A stretch of 64,000 nt of DNA from Pseudosulfitobacter sp. DSM 107133 (GCF_022788695.1 NZ_CP085154.1:3534001-3598000), one strand, 5' to 3'; positions 50,409 through 59,719 are shown, numbered from the stretch's first letter. Translations and numbers: made by a program. The notes: generated by a model from the letters alone, not told the origin.

Positions 50409-52787
50409 GTGCAACTTTTCCCATTGATCCAGATTGACTCGTCCACTCAATCGCGCCGCGATCCGACTGAGGTCTGTAATCCTGAAAACAGCTTTTCTGC
50501 TGCTTTTGAATTGCTGAGCGATGCCAAGAATGGCAGCAGCGTTGACACGCCGGCCACTGTTGAAGATGGCGACGGGCCCGGTTTAGACACTGATATACCG
50601 CACGACAGCGACGTTTTGGAAAGCTCTGAACCAGGGGCAAGCGAGGCCCCTGATGATACGGCCACAACCAACTCCGTACCCGAAGATCCGCCGGAGATGA
50701 CAGGATCACCAGCGATTGAGGGCCAGCCAACCCATCGTCATAAGCCCCAGAATGGACAGGAACCTGTTCATATCTCTGCGGCACAGCTAAGCCTTGGCGT
50801 GCAGATGGCTGTGGATATTGGCGCGATGGCGCCTGTTGCGGCGTCCGCGCCGTCTCTCCGCACACGCCCCCCCGCACAAGCTGGGGCGCCTTTGGAATCC
50901 GACGTACCCCTTCCGGCAAAGGCGGCAGAGGTGCGCGCGAAATCCGCGGCAACATTGGCACCGCCTGTGTCGGATCAAAACTCTCGGCCTTCAGCAGGTG
51001 GCGTTTCTGTTGCAGCCGCTACATCTGATAACGGGCGGGCAACGCTTGCCCCGGTTGAGGGACGTTCAGTGCAGGGCGCGCCGCAGTCACTGCCTTCTGC
51101 GATGTCGCAGGTCGTGACCACAACGAAGAGTGGCGTCGCGCAATCACCTTCTCCAACGGTCAAATCAGGCGTCTGGCCTGTTCCTGCGCAAACCCCGACG
51201 CCATCATCGCCCAAACCAAAGCAGAATGCGGCAGCATTCCCAGCTTTGGCACCCGCCCGTGACAGTGCGACAACAAGTCCGCCAGACCGTATTGCAGCCT
51301 CACCTGAACCGACAGCGATCTACCGTCGAACCCACGCTGACGAACATGCCTCCGGTGCATCAACGACTCCCCGGGGCAGCGCACCCGACGCGGCAAGATC
51401 AGACGCCCCGCCTATGACCTTCGCAAACCCGTCGGCAATGCTGCCCGAGCCAGAGCAGAATGCGACAGCCTTGCCTACTCAGGAATCCGCTGGTGACAGA
51501 GCGACAGCAGAACCTCGTGGTCGTTTCTCTGCCCGACCTGAACCGACAGCCATTTTCCGGCGGGCGCAGACGAACGGGCACAAGCCTGATGCAGCGGCAC
51601 TTCTTCAAAGCAACAGATCCGATGCGCCCGCCCAGACGCCCGCATTAACACATGCGCCTGCCGCAAAACCGCTTGTCGTGGAAATGGCCGGTACATATCC
51701 ATCCGCCCCACCGCCTCTTGTCACCGCCTCCCAGGCGCTTGCGCAAGAGGCCACGACCGCCAACAGCCCGCCAACGCAGGCAGCACAATCCGCATCATCT
51801 GCTGTGACGCCACCCTTTGAGGTCACCATCTCTTCACAATCCCAGGCGGTCCCGCGCCTGCTATCTGAACAAAGCGCGGCCTTGGGCGACAAAACTGTAA
51901 ATATTTCCGCTACGGCACTGACCGCAAAAATGCCATCCGAACAGGTGCCATCTGCAGATACCAGATCTCAGACATCAAAACCGGTAACTGACCCGCCTGT
52001 GCCGGCGTCTGATGCCGTCGCGCAGCGCCCGTCCGGTGCAGACCGTTTGATTGCCCTAACGTCCAACCCGCGAAAATCTTTCGGTATCCTGGCGTCGTTC
52101 GACACTGGCTCCGTCCCGCAAACGGGTTCTCGGGCCGGAACTTTGACAGACCTGGAATCCGCGCCGCCACATACAGTTGACACCGCAGCGTCACCCGTTC
52201 GCAACACTGTCTCGCAGTCGCCAACAGACAAGGCACCGCCCCTGAGCCTCGAAACGCTTCCCTCCAAGGGGTCGATTGATCCGGTTTTTTCACAGTCTGA
52301 ACCGGACTCCTTCATGGTCGAAAGTCGCACGACATCTGTGTCACCTGCAGCCTCACACATCGCACCAACGATCGCGTCGTCGCAGCACTTGCACACCACT
52401 GTCGCCCGACAAATTGCCGATGCTTTAAAAAATGGCGCCGACCGACCAATCGAGCTGACACTTAGCCCCGCCGAGCTTGGGCGTGTGCGGATGTCACTTT
52501 CAGCAACAGACACCGGTGTCTCGCTTGTCATTCACGCGGATCGCCCTGAAACCTTAGACCTGATGCGGCGCAACATTACAGAACTGGACCGCGAGTTTGT
52601 CGACATGGGTTATGCGGAAATCTCGTTTTCATTCTCGGGCGGCGACGGTGCGGAAGATCACCGCGATGAGCGCAGGCCCGATCAAAGCGATCAAGCTGTC
52701 ATCGACATCCCGACTGTCACGCCCCCGCCAGAGACGCATCAAGATGTTGCGCTGTCACCCAGTTCAGCAATGGATATCAGAATCTAA
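50409..52787 (+). CDS. fliK: Flagellar hook-length control protein FliK
   Basis: 792 residues from a GTG preceded by GGAGG. The N-terminal 600 residues are Pro/Ala/Ser/Thr-rich and disordered, and contain an internal repeat (see 51210-51660). The C-terminal export-switch domain is clear: QIADALKNGADRPIELTLSPAELGRVRMSLSATDTGVSLVIHADRPETLDLMRRNITELDREFVDMGYAEISFSF. FliK measures hook length and triggers FlhB. The length is at the long end of the family. flgD follows 11 bases later. Confidence 0.92.
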   Translation: MQLFPLIQIDSSTQSRRDPTEVCNPENSFSAAFELLSDAKNGSSVDTPATVEDGDGPGLDTDIPHDSDVLESSEPGASEAPDDTATTNSVPEDPPEMTGSPAIEGQPTHRHKPQNGQEPVHISAAQLSLGVQMAVDIGAMAPVAASAPSLRTRPPAQAGAPLESDVPLPAKAAEVRAKSAATLAPPVSDQNSRPSAGGVSVAAATSDNGRATLAPVEGRSVQGAPQSLPSAMSQVVTTTKSGVAQSPSPTVKSGVWPVPAQTPTPSSPKPKQNAAAFPALAPARDSATTSPPDRIAASPEPTAIYRRTHADEHASGASTTPRGSAPDAARSDAPPMTFANPSAMLPEPEQNATALPTQESAGDRATAEPRGRFSARPEPTAIFRRAQTNGHKPDAAALLQSNRSDAPAQTPALTHAPAAKPLVVEMAGTYPSAPPPLVTASQALAQEATTANSPPTQAAQSASSAVTPPFEVTISSQSQAVPRLLSEQSAALGDKTVNISATALTAKMPSEQVPSADTRSQTSKPVTDPPVPASDAVAQRPSGADRLIALTSNPRKSFGILASFDTGSVPQTGSRAGTLTDLESAPPHTVDTAASPVRNTVSQSPTDKAPPLSLETLPSKGSIDPVFSQSEPDSFMVESRTTSVSPAASHIAPTIASSQHLHTTVARQIADALKNGADRPIELTLSPAELGRVRMSLSATDTGVSLVIHADRPETLDLMRRNITELDREFVDMGYAEISFSFSGGDGAEDHRDERRPDQSDQAVIDIPTVTPPPETHQDVALSPSSAMDIRI
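51210..51660 (+). repeat. fliK: Imperfect tandem repeat inside fliK, period 234 bases (78 codons)
   Basis: Two copies are aligned by anchors: CCAAAGCAGAATGCG near 51216 and CCAGAGCAGAATGCG near 51450; CCTGAACCGACAG at 51303 and 51537, both 234 bases apart. In protein the anchors are QNA-FP/LP and PEPTAI(Y/F)RR. The copies fall out of register by 15 bases near 51400/51615 (AGATCAGACGC versus AGATCCGATGC), showing a small in-frame indel. Confidence 0.8.
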
Positions 52788-52798
52788 GGATTTCCCGA

Positions 52799-53473
52799 AT
52801 GACCATTTCCCCCGTCGCCGCACAAACGCAACTACAGTCAAACACCAGTTCCGTTTCGGACAAGGCTGCATCGCTGATTTCCTCTGACTTTGAGACTTTT
52901 CTTCAGATGATGACCACGCAGGCCCGCTATCAGGACCCGCTGGAACCGATGGACAGTTCGGAATATGCGGCGCAACTGGCTCAGTTTTCGATGGTTGAAC
53001 AGCAGGTGCAGACCAACGAATTGCTGCGCACCCTTGGTGCGGGGGGGGCTGCGCATAACAACGTCGCCGCTTTGTCTGGCTGGATCGGCATGGAGGCCCT
53101 GTCTCCTGCCCCCGCGCATTTTGACGGTACCCCCGTCACCATTGCACCCAATCCGCTGAGCGCGGCGGATTCGGCATTTTTGGTCGTCTACGGCCCTGAT
53201 GGGGCCGAAATTGACCGCCAACAAATTCCGATTTCACCTGAATCCACCCAGTGGGACGGTATCGCCGGTGTGGACGGATCGACGTTTCCAACTGGCAATT
53301 ACACATTCGAGATCGAAAGCTACGACGGCGAAACGCTGTTGCTGGCCGAACGCGCCCAAACCTATGGGCGGGTGACCGAAGCGCGTATCGAAAAGGGGCA
53401 AACGGTCCTGATCCTAAAGGGCAGTCTTGCCGTTCTGGCGGACAACGTAACCGGTTTGCGCGAACCGGTTTAG
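52799..53473 (+). CDS. flgD: Hook assembly scaffold FlgD
   Basis: 224 residues. The N-terminal FETFLQMMTTQARYQDPLEPMDSSEYAAQLAQFSMVEQQVQTNELL is the FlgD signature, followed by tudor and FN3-like domains (FLVVYGPDGAEIDRQQIPI, TGNYTFEIESYDGE). FlgD caps the growing hook. It is the last flagellar gene of the cluster in this window. Downstream, 53474-53584 holds no gene. Confidence 0.94.
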   Translation: MTISPVAAQTQLQSNTSSVSDKAASLISSDFETFLQMMTTQARYQDPLEPMDSSEYAAQLAQFSMVEQQVQTNELLRTLGAGGAAHNNVAALSGWIGMEALSPAPAHFDGTPVTIAPNPLSAADSAFLVVYGPDGAEIDRQQIPISPESTQWDGIAGVDGSTFPTGNYTFEIESYDGETLLLAERAQTYGRVTEARIEKGQTVLILKGSLAVLADNVTGLREPV

Positions 53474-53584
53474 TGATCGTTTGCGCAGCCCCGGAAACAT
53501 GCACAGCAAACCAGGCAGACATTTCAGGTTGCGATCATGGCAATGTTCGCGACCACGGTTTTAGCGACAGACGACGCGCATAGG

Positions 53585-54898
53585 TCACAGATCGGCCAGC
53601 ATGAATCCAGCATAGGCCGCAGGCATGACAGCACGGCGAAACCGGCCCAGCGGAAACCGCGACAGCGGCTGCGCCATCGCAACAGGCACGTCGCCCTGCC
53701 CCATGATCAGCCCTGCCATCAACTTGCCCGCATAGCTGCCCATCGCCACACCGTTGCCATGGTAGCACAGGCTGGCGAACATCCCCGGTTGACCCGGCAC
53801 TGCACCAGCAAAAGGCATCATGTCGCGCGCTATACATACCATGCCAGACCAGCAATGCGCCGACTCGACATGCCCCCAGGCGGGAAACATGGTCTCGAAA
53901 TCGTGACGCACGCGGCGGCGGGCGCGGGCTTCGGCAGCGGGGTTCGATGTCAGCCCGCCGCGCATTCCGAACAGGAACCGTCCATCGGGCATCTTGCGGA
54001 AATAGTGCAGCAGGTTGCGCGTGTCATAACAGGCCTGATCGCTGGTCCATCCAGCGTCGGCCTGTTCTTGCGCACTTAGCGGGCGGGTGACGATCACGTT
54101 CGACTGACTGGGCATGTAGCGCCCCGCCAGCCACGCGGGCAGATCATCGGCGGAATAGCCGTTGGTAGCGATCACCACCTGATCTGCCGTGACTTTATGG
54201 CCTGCACTCAAAGTCCATTTCAGACCCTTATCCAGTCTCTGTACAAGGGTCTTGTCATAAATGCGCACCCCTGCATCCCGCACGGCTGCGGCAAGACCGG
54301 CAATGTATTTGCGCGGGTTCAGACCAAAGCCGATGGGGATGGTCAGCGCCCCGTGGAACGGACCGGCCAGGCCGTGACTGGCAAGATCGTCCTTGGCTAT
54401 GATATCGCAGTCGACGCCGTGGTTCTCGGCCACCGCCTGAGCAGCGCGCCGCAGATCGTCCATGTCCTTGGGCCGGTGTGCCAGTTCGGTTTCGCCGTGC
54501 GAATGGCGCTCAACCTCGATGCCGTAGTTTTCCGTGATCTGCGCGACCAGTGCAATCGCATCGCGTTCGGCCTTGCGATACTGCAACCGCCCCTCGCGGC
54601 CAAAGCGGCGGTCCAGACCCTCGTCGTCGACCCGCGCGCCCCCCAGACAACAAAAGCCCCCATTGCGACCAGAGGCACCCCAGCCGACGTATTCCGCCTC
54701 AAGCACCACAACATCGACGCCTGCTTGCGCCAGATGCAGCGCTGCCGACAGGCCGGTATAGCCGCCGCCGACGATGGCAACGTCGCATGTCACATCAGTC
54801 TCTAATGCAGGGAATTCCGGCAAGCCGCAGGTTTCATCCCACCAACACCCGTTACGCGGACCATTGCCATAGGCATAATCAGAATAAATGCGTTTCAT
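53585..54898 (-). CDS. FAD-dependent amine oxidoreductase (gamma-glutamylputrescine oxidase-like, DAO family)
   Basis: 437 residues with FAD-binding VAIVGGGYTGLSAALHLAQAGVDVVVLEAEYVGWGASGRNGG near residue 39 and C-terminal HCWSGMVCIARDMMPFAGAVPGQPGMFASLCYHGNGVAMGSYAGKLMA. The WGASGRNGG motif and overall size match PuuB/OrdL-type oxidases. The start overlaps the stop of the permease gene upstream (ATGA), so it belongs to the transporter operon. The substrate is probably an amine brought in by that system. Confidence 0.85.
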   Translation of the reverse strand: MKRIYSDYAYGNGPRNGCWWDETCGLPEFPALETDVTCDVAIVGGGYTGLSAALHLAQAGVDVVVLEAEYVGWGASGRNGGFCCLGGARVDDEGLDRRFGREGRLQYRKAERDAIALVAQITENYGIEVERHSHGETELAHRPKDMDDLRRAAQAVAENHGVDCDIIAKDDLASHGLAGPFHGALTIPIGFGLNPRKYIAGLAAAVRDAGVRIYDKTLVQRLDKGLKWTLSAGHKVTADQVVIATNGYSADDLPAWLAGRYMPSQSNVIVTRPLSAQEQADAGWTSDQACYDTRNLLHYFRKMPDGRFLFGMRGGLTSNPAAEARARRRVRHDFETMFPAWGHVESAHCWSGMVCIARDMMPFAGAVPGQPGMFASLCYHGNGVAMGSYAGKLMAGLIMGQGDVPVAMAQPLSRFPLGRFRRAVMPAAYAGFMLADL

Positions 54899-55713
54899 GT
54901 GGCGCGCTGTGCGGCCTGTTCTTCGCGTCGCACCCGCACCGCATGGCGTTTGGACATCAACGAGGCGGTGATAACGCCAACCGTGACAATCCCGATCAGG
55001 ATCGACGACAGCGCATTGATTTCGGGCGAGACACCCAATCGCACCGACGACCAGATTTTCATCGGCAGCGTGGTGGCCGACGGGCCGGTGGCAAAAGATG
55101 CGATCACCAGATCATCAAGGCTGAGCGTGAAGGCCAGCAACCAGCCTGATATGACCGCAGGCGCGATGATCGGCAGTGTCACCAGCCGGAAGGCATCGAA
55201 TTGCGACGCGCCCAGATCCAGCGCTGCTTCTTCCAGTGACCGGTCAAATGTCGACAGGCGCGACGACACAACCACCGAAACATAGCACATCGAAAATGTG
55301 GTGTGCGCCAGTACGATGGTCATGACACCGCGGTCCATGCCGATACCGATGAACAACAGCAGCAGCGACAGGCCGGTGATCACTTCGGGCATCACCAACG
55401 GGGCATAGATCATGCCGGAAAACAGCGTGCGGCCCAAAAAGCGCCCGCCGCGTACCAGCACATAGGCGGCCATTGTCCCCAACACAGTGGCCAGGGTGGA
55501 CGACATCACGGCCACCTTGAGCGTCACCCAAGCGGCATCCAGAAACGCCTCGTTCTGGAACAGGGTGCCGTACCATCTGGTCGAGAAACCGGCCCAGACC
55601 GTCACCAGTTTGGACGAGTTGAAGCTGAAGATCACAAGGATCAGCATCGGCAGATAGAGGAAGGCAAAACCAAACGTCAGGCTGACCACGTTGAACGGGC
55701 TAAGACGGTTCAT
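54895..55713 (-). CDS. potI: Polyamine-type ABC transporter permease (PotI-like)
   Basis: 272 residues with about six membrane helices and the binding-protein-dependent transport motif EEAALDLGASQFDAFRLVTLPIIAPAVISG, the coupling helix that contacts the ATPase. N-terminal FNVVSLTFGFAFLYLPMLILVIFSFNSSK is typical of PotC/PotI. It overlaps the partner permease by 4 bases. Confidence 0.88.
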   Translation of the reverse strand: MNRLSPFNVVSLTFGFAFLYLPMLILVIFSFNSSKLVTVWAGFSTRWYGTLFQNEAFLDAAWVTLKVAVMSSTLATVLGTMAAYVLVRGGRFLGRTLFSGMIYAPLVMPEVITGLSLLLLFIGIGMDRGVMTIVLAHTTFSMCYVSVVVSSRLSTFDRSLEEAALDLGASQFDAFRLVTLPIIAPAVISGWLLAFTLSLDDLVIASFATGPSATTLPMKIWSSVRLGVSPEINALSSILIGIVTVGVITASLMSKRHAVRVRREEQAAQRAT

Positions 55714-56585
55714 TGTTCTGCCTCCTGCTGACGCTGCTCGTTGCGCTGGAACAGGATGATCGGAATGATCAGGATCAACAGCAGGATCACCGCCACGGCG
55801 CTGGCCACGGGCCAGTCACGGTTGGCAAAGAATTCTTCGAACAGAACCTTACCGATCATCAGCGTACCAGAGCCGCCCAGCAGCGACGGGATCACAAATT
55901 CGCCCAGCGCCGGGATAAAGACCAGAAAACAGCCCGCCACAATGCCGTTGCGCGACAGCGGGATTGTCACCAGCCAGAACGCCTGAAAACGCGAACAACC
56001 CAGATCTTCGGCGGCTTCGATCAGGCTTTCGTCCAGCCGCTCAAGCGCCGCATAAATCGGCAGGATCATGAAGGGCAGATAGGTGTAAACAATGCCGATA
56101 TAGACGGCCCAATTGGTGTTCAGAATGGTCAGCGGTTCATTGATCACACCAACCCACAGCAGAAACTGGTTCAGGAACCCTTCGGTACTGAGAATGCCGA
56201 CCCATGCGTAGACCCGGATCAGGAACGACGTCCAGAACGGCAGAATCACAAGCATCATCAACGTCGGGCGCCATTCTTCGGGCGCGCGGGCCATGCCATA
56301 AGCCATGGGATAGCCGACCAGCAGCGTTGCGATCGTTGAAAAGAAAGCGATTTGCAGCGAGCTGGCGTAGGCTTTCCAATACAGGTCATCCTGCGTCAGA
56401 AAGACAAAGTTTTCGAAATCCAGACCGGAAACCAGCGCACCGAAGCCGTCTTTCATGGTTGGCGTATAGGGCGGAATGGCCAGCGCCGTGTCGGACAGGG
56501 ACACTTTGAACACAATGGCAAAGGGCACCAGAAACAGCGCCAGCAGCCACAGGTACGGCACCGCTATCAGGGCAAAACGTCTCAC
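55710..56585 (-). CDS. potH: Polyamine-type ABC transporter permease (PotH-like)
   Basis: 291 residues starting at a GTG (56585) that overlaps the potA stop (GTGA). The coupling motif is IEAAEDLGCSRFQAFWLVTIPLSRNGIVAGCFLVFIPALGEFVIPSLLGG. N-terminal LIAVPYLWLLALFLVPFAIVFKVSLSD matches PotB/PotH. An extension to 56642 inside the ATPase gene is rejected. Confidence 0.88.
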   Translation of the reverse strand: MRRFALIAVPYLWLLALFLVPFAIVFKVSLSDTALAIPPYTPTMKDGFGALVSGLDFENFVFLTQDDLYWKAYASSLQIAFFSTIATLLVGYPMAYGMARAPEEWRPTLMMLVILPFWTSFLIRVYAWVGILSTEGFLNQFLLWVGVINEPLTILNTNWAVYIGIVYTYLPFMILPIYAALERLDESLIEAAEDLGCSRFQAFWLVTIPLSRNGIVAGCFLVFIPALGEFVIPSLLGGSGTLMIGKVLFEEFFANRDWPVASAVAVILLLILIIPIILFQRNEQRQQEAEQ

Positions 56586-57706
56586 GACTCCAACAACACG
56601 CCGGCGGTGGCGCTCCAGCTGAGCCAGACCGGGTCTTCCCATGTATATGCGCGGCGCGAAACCCGCCGCGTGTTGGCCGATTGCGCCTTGATCACCTGCC
56701 CTGTTGGCAACTCGACGTGATAGGTCGACAGATTGCCCAGATAAGCGATGTCCAGGACCTTGCCCTGCACGGCGTTGACCGCATCGGGCGGGCGTTCGGC
56801 GCTGATCGCGATTTTTTCGGGGCGGATCGCAAGATGGGCCTTTTGCCCCTCGCTGAACGGGCGGACGCTGGCTGCGGTGACAGGCGGGCCATTGCCCCAG
56901 TCAACTGCATAGCTTTCAGGGCCATTCGCCTTGGTCGTGCCTTCCAGAATGTTCACATCCCCGATGAAATCGGCAACATAGACACTGTTTGGGGCCTCAT
57001 AGATCTTCTCGGGGGTGGCCACCTGAATGATGCGGCCCTCGTCCATGACGGCAACGCGACTGGCCACGGTCATCGCTTCTTCCTGGTCGTGGGTGACGAT
57101 GACGAATGTGGTGCCGGTGGTTTCCTGAATGTCCATCAGTTCAAACTGGGTGTCCTGGCGCAGCTTTTTGTCCAGCGCGCCCAGCGGTTCATCCAGCAGC
57201 AGCAGCTTGGGCGCCTTGGCCAGGGACCGCGCCAATGCCACACGCTGACGCTGGCCACCGGAAATCTGGTGCGGTTTGCGACGGCCGAATTTGGTCAACC
57301 GTGTCAGCTTCAGCATTTCCTCGACGCGGGCGGCGATGGCGTCTTTGGGCATGTCAGACCGGCGCAGACCAAATGCGATGTTGTCCCAAACGGTCAGATG
57401 CGGGAACAGCGCATAAGACTGAAACATCATGTTCACTGCGCGCTTGTTGGGTGGCACGCCTGCAATGTCCTTGCCCGCCAGCAGAATCGCCCCCTCGGTC
57501 GGCGCCTCAAACCCGGCCAGCATGCGCATCATCGTGGTCTTGCCACAGCCCGAAGGCCCCAGCAGCGCAAAGAATTCCTTTTCGTAGATGTCCTGTGTCA
57601 GATCGTCGATTGCCACAAAATCACCAAAGCGTTTGGTGACTCCGACAAATTGGATCAGCGGCTTTTGCTGCGGGTCATCCCAAGGGGCGAATACGGTTTG
57701 GGCCAA
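56582..57706 (-). CDS. potA: Polyamine-type ABC transporter ATP-binding protein (PotA/PotG-like)
   Basis: 374 residues. Walker A LLGPSGCGKTTMMRMLAG near residue 50, Q-loop FQSYALFPHLTVWDNIAFGL, signature ISGGQRQRVALARSLA, Walker B LLLLDEPLGALD, followed by a C-terminal TOBE domain. It drives import of putrescine or spermidine together with potI, potH and the binding protein. It is separated from the binding-protein gene by a hairpin at 57737-57763. Confidence 0.9.
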   Translation of the reverse strand: MAQTVFAPWDDPQQKPLIQFVGVTKRFGDFVAIDDLTQDIYEKEFFALLGPSGCGKTTMMRMLAGFEAPTEGAILLAGKDIAGVPPNKRAVNMMFQSYALFPHLTVWDNIAFGLRRSDMPKDAIAARVEEMLKLTRLTKFGRRKPHQISGGQRQRVALARSLAKAPKLLLLDEPLGALDKKLRQDTQFELMDIQETTGTTFVIVTHDQEEAMTVASRVAVMDEGRIIQVATPEKIYEAPNSVYVADFIGDVNILEGTTKANGPESYAVDWGNGPPVTAASVRPFSEGQKAHLAIRPEKIAISAERPPDAVNAVQGKVLDIAYLGNLSTYHVELPTGQVIKAQSANTRRVSRRAYTWEDPVWLSWSATAGVLLES

Positions 57707-57736
57707 AATCAGTCCTCACGAAATCAGTGGGAAATA

Positions 57737-57763
57737 AGGGCGCGACCCCAGCGGCCGCGCCCT
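57737..57763 (-). terminator. Intercistronic hairpin between the binding-protein gene and potA
   Basis: On the minus strand AGGGCGCG pairs with CGCGCCCT across an 11-base loop and is followed by TATTTCCC, so only a weak T-tract. Such hairpins often cause partial termination or protect the upstream mRNA, giving more binding protein than ATPase. Confidence 0.6.
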
Positions 57764-57774
57764 GTCTTCGGGCC

Positions 57775-58860
57775 TCAGGTGCCCGATTTGACCTTGGTCC
57801 ACAAACGCGTGACGACGCGCTGTGTTTTTGCGTCATAAGGCGACGTCGTATACAGGTTTTCCAGCGTCGCGGCATCGGGATAGATCGCCGTGTCACCGAT
57901 CACGTCTTCAACCAGATACTCCTGGCTCGCCAGATTGCCGTTGGCGTAATAGACATAGTTCGACGCCGCCGCCATGTTCTGCGCGTCCATGATAAAGTTC
58001 AGGAACTTGTGCGCCCCGTCCGGGTTCGGTGCATCCACCGGAATCGCCATGTTGTCGAACCACATCAGCGCACCTTCTTTCGGCGCGTGATATTCGATGG
58101 TCACACCGTTGTCGGCCTCGACCGCACGGTCGCGTGCTTGCAGGATATCACCCGACCAGCCGACTGCGACGCAAATGTCGCCATTGGCCAGCGCGTTGAT
58201 GTATTCCGAGCTGTGGAATTTCTGCACATAGGGCGCGATGGCGGTCAGAACCGGCTCGGCCTTCTGGATGGTTTCGGCGTCTTGCGCGTCGGGGTTTTCA
58301 CCGATGTAATTCAGCGCGGCGGGGATGATTTCCGCCGGAGCATCCAGGAAATGAACGCCACAGGCGGACAGTTTTTCCATGTTGGCAGGGTCAAAGATCA
58401 ACGCCAGCGAATCGACAGGCGCATCATCGCCCAGCGCTTCTTTGACCTTTTCGACGTTCACGCCAATACCCGTGGTGCCCCACATGTAGTTGATCGCATA
58501 TTCGTTGCCGGGGTCGTATTTTCCAACGCGGTCGCTGATCACGTCCCACATGTTCCCAAGGTTCGGCAACTTCGACTTGTCCAGCTTCTGAAAAGCCCCT
58601 GCGCTGATCTGGCGTTGCAGGAAAGTGCCCGATGGCACCACGACATCATAGCCCGACGAACCGGCCAGCATTTTGGTTTCCAGAACCTCGTTGCTGTCAA
58701 AAACGTCATAGATAAGATCAATGCCCGTTTCCGCTTCAAACTTGGCAAGCAGTTCTTCGTCGATGTAGTCGGACCAGTTGTAAACGCGCACTTCTTCTGC
58801 CAGTGCCGAAGTGGCCATAACAGCCAATGCTGCTACTGTGCTAAGCATCATCTTAGTCAT
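57775..58860 (-). CDS. potF: Polyamine-binding periplasmic protein (PotF/PotD-like)
   Basis: 361 residues with a signal peptide (MTKMMLSTVAALAVMATSALAEE). The mature N-terminus VRVYNWSDYIDEELLAKFEAETGIDLIYDVFDSNEVLETKMLAGSSGYDVVVP matches PotF, including the WSDYI ligand-contact residues. Further ligand loops are YMWGTTGIGVN and AVGWSGDILQA. It is the first gene of the transporter operon, divergent from the GntR gene. A hairpin overlaps its ribosome site. Confidence 0.92.
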   Translation of the reverse strand: MTKMMLSTVAALAVMATSALAEEVRVYNWSDYIDEELLAKFEAETGIDLIYDVFDSNEVLETKMLAGSSGYDVVVPSGTFLQRQISAGAFQKLDKSKLPNLGNMWDVISDRVGKYDPGNEYAINYMWGTTGIGVNVEKVKEALGDDAPVDSLALIFDPANMEKLSACGVHFLDAPAEIIPAALNYIGENPDAQDAETIQKAEPVLTAIAPYVQKFHSSEYINALANGDICVAVGWSGDILQARDRAVEADNGVTIEYHAPKEGALMWFDNMAIPVDAPNPDGAHKFLNFIMDAQNMAAASNYVYYANGNLASQEYLVEDVIGDTAIYPDAATLENLYTTSPYDAKTQRVVTRLWTKVKSGT

Positions 58861-58868
58861 AGTGTTCT

Positions 58869-58886
58869 CCCGGTTATCAGACCGGG
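58869..58886 (-). promoter_or_regulatory. Hairpin masking the potF ribosome-binding site
   Basis: CCCGGT-N6-ACCGGG lies just before the potF start. On the minus strand its 3' arm supplies the GGG of the ribosome site CGGGAG, so folding would hide it. It could equally be an operator, since it is a perfect inverted repeat. Confidence 0.45.
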
Positions 58887-58904
58887 TTGATCCCGGCTTG
58901 GGGT

Positions 58905-58914
58905 AATTTGATCA
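58905..58914. promoter_or_regulatory. Candidate GntR operator in the potF/gntR divergent region
   Basis: AATTTGATCA, extended here to the near-palindrome TTTGATCAAG. The same ten bases recur inside the aminotransferase promoter at 59748-59757. The site lies midway between the two divergent starts. Confidence 0.5.
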
Positions 58915-59008
58915 AGTTTTGCCCTTTGCGGCAAGATGTTTTATGCTTTCACGGCAAAGGGAACCGTGCAAGCAGTTCGCCGCCGAGGTGCCAGAAAGAG
59001 ATATCGCA

Positions 59009-59719
59009 ATGAATGCATCGCTGAAAAAAGAGGCGCTCCAGAACGGGGCAGAAACCCGGGCCCTGACCGCCAAGACGCCCGCCCACCAAGCGGTCTACAC
59101 CAAATTGCGCGATGCGGTGTTGTTCGGTGATCTGGCGCCCGGTCAGCCGATCACGATTCAGGGTCTGACAACAATGCTGGACGCAGGCATGACACCAGTG
59201 CGTGAAGCGATCCGCAAGCTGACCGCCGAAGGCGCGCTTGTGATGCAAGGCAATCGTCGCGCGTCAGTGCCGGTGTTGGACTTGCATACGCTGGAACAGC
59301 TTGAATTCATGCGATTAAATCTTGAGCCAGAGTTGGCATTTCGCGCAACTTCGCATATTTCGGCTGACGATATTGCGACGCTGACAGCCATCGACAACGG
59401 GCTGAACCACGCCATTTCAGCGGGGGATATCAGCGGGTATTTGCGTCTGAACCATGCCTTTCATACTGCCCTATATGCCGTCGCACAGGCGCCAATACTG
59501 GCGCAATTCGCTGGTGCGCTCTGGCTGCGTTTCGGGCCCTCTTTGCGTGTGGTCTGTGGTCGGTTTGGCACCTCCAACCTGCCGGACAAACATGCCGAGC
59601 TGCTCGAAGCACTGACACTTGGCGACGCCGATGCCGCGCGCGACGCCATCGCCGAAGACATTTGCCAAGGGATGGTGCAAGTGCGCGCCGCGTTGACCGA
59701 AGACCCTGCGCCACGGTGA
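59009..59719 (+). CDS. GntR-family transcriptional regulator (FCD domain)
   Basis: 236 residues. N-terminal winged helix: HQAVYTKLRDAVLFGDLAPGQPITIQGLTTMLDAGMTPVREAIRKLTAEGALVMQGNRRASVPVL. C-terminal all-helical FCD ligand domain with LNHAFHTALYAVAQAPILAQFAGALW. The ATG at 59009 gives a normal start; a longer frame to 58919 crosses the promoter. Its neighbours are the polyamine transporter (divergent) and an aminotransferase (downstream), which it probably controls. Confidence 0.9.
   Translation: MNASLKKEALQNGAETRALTAKTPAHQAVYTKLRDAVLFGDLAPGQPITIQGLTTMLDAGMTPVREAIRKLTAEGALVMQGNRRASVPVLDLHTLEQLEFMRLNLEPELAFRATSHISADDIATLTAIDNGLNHAISAGDISGYLRLNHAFHTALYAVAQAPILAQFAGALWLRFGPSLRVVCGRFGTSNLPDKHAELLEALTLGDADAARDAIAEDICQGMVQVRAALTEDPAPR

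Noticed and set aside
53440..53473. AACCGGTT repeats at the end of flgD as a terminator
   Set aside because: A short hairpin can form, but there is no T-tract and the sequence is inside the coding region.
56681..58890. Two overlapping long plus-strand frames (385 and 387 codons)
   Set aside because: Antisense to the potA and potF genes, whose Walker motifs and signal peptide are clear on the minus strand.
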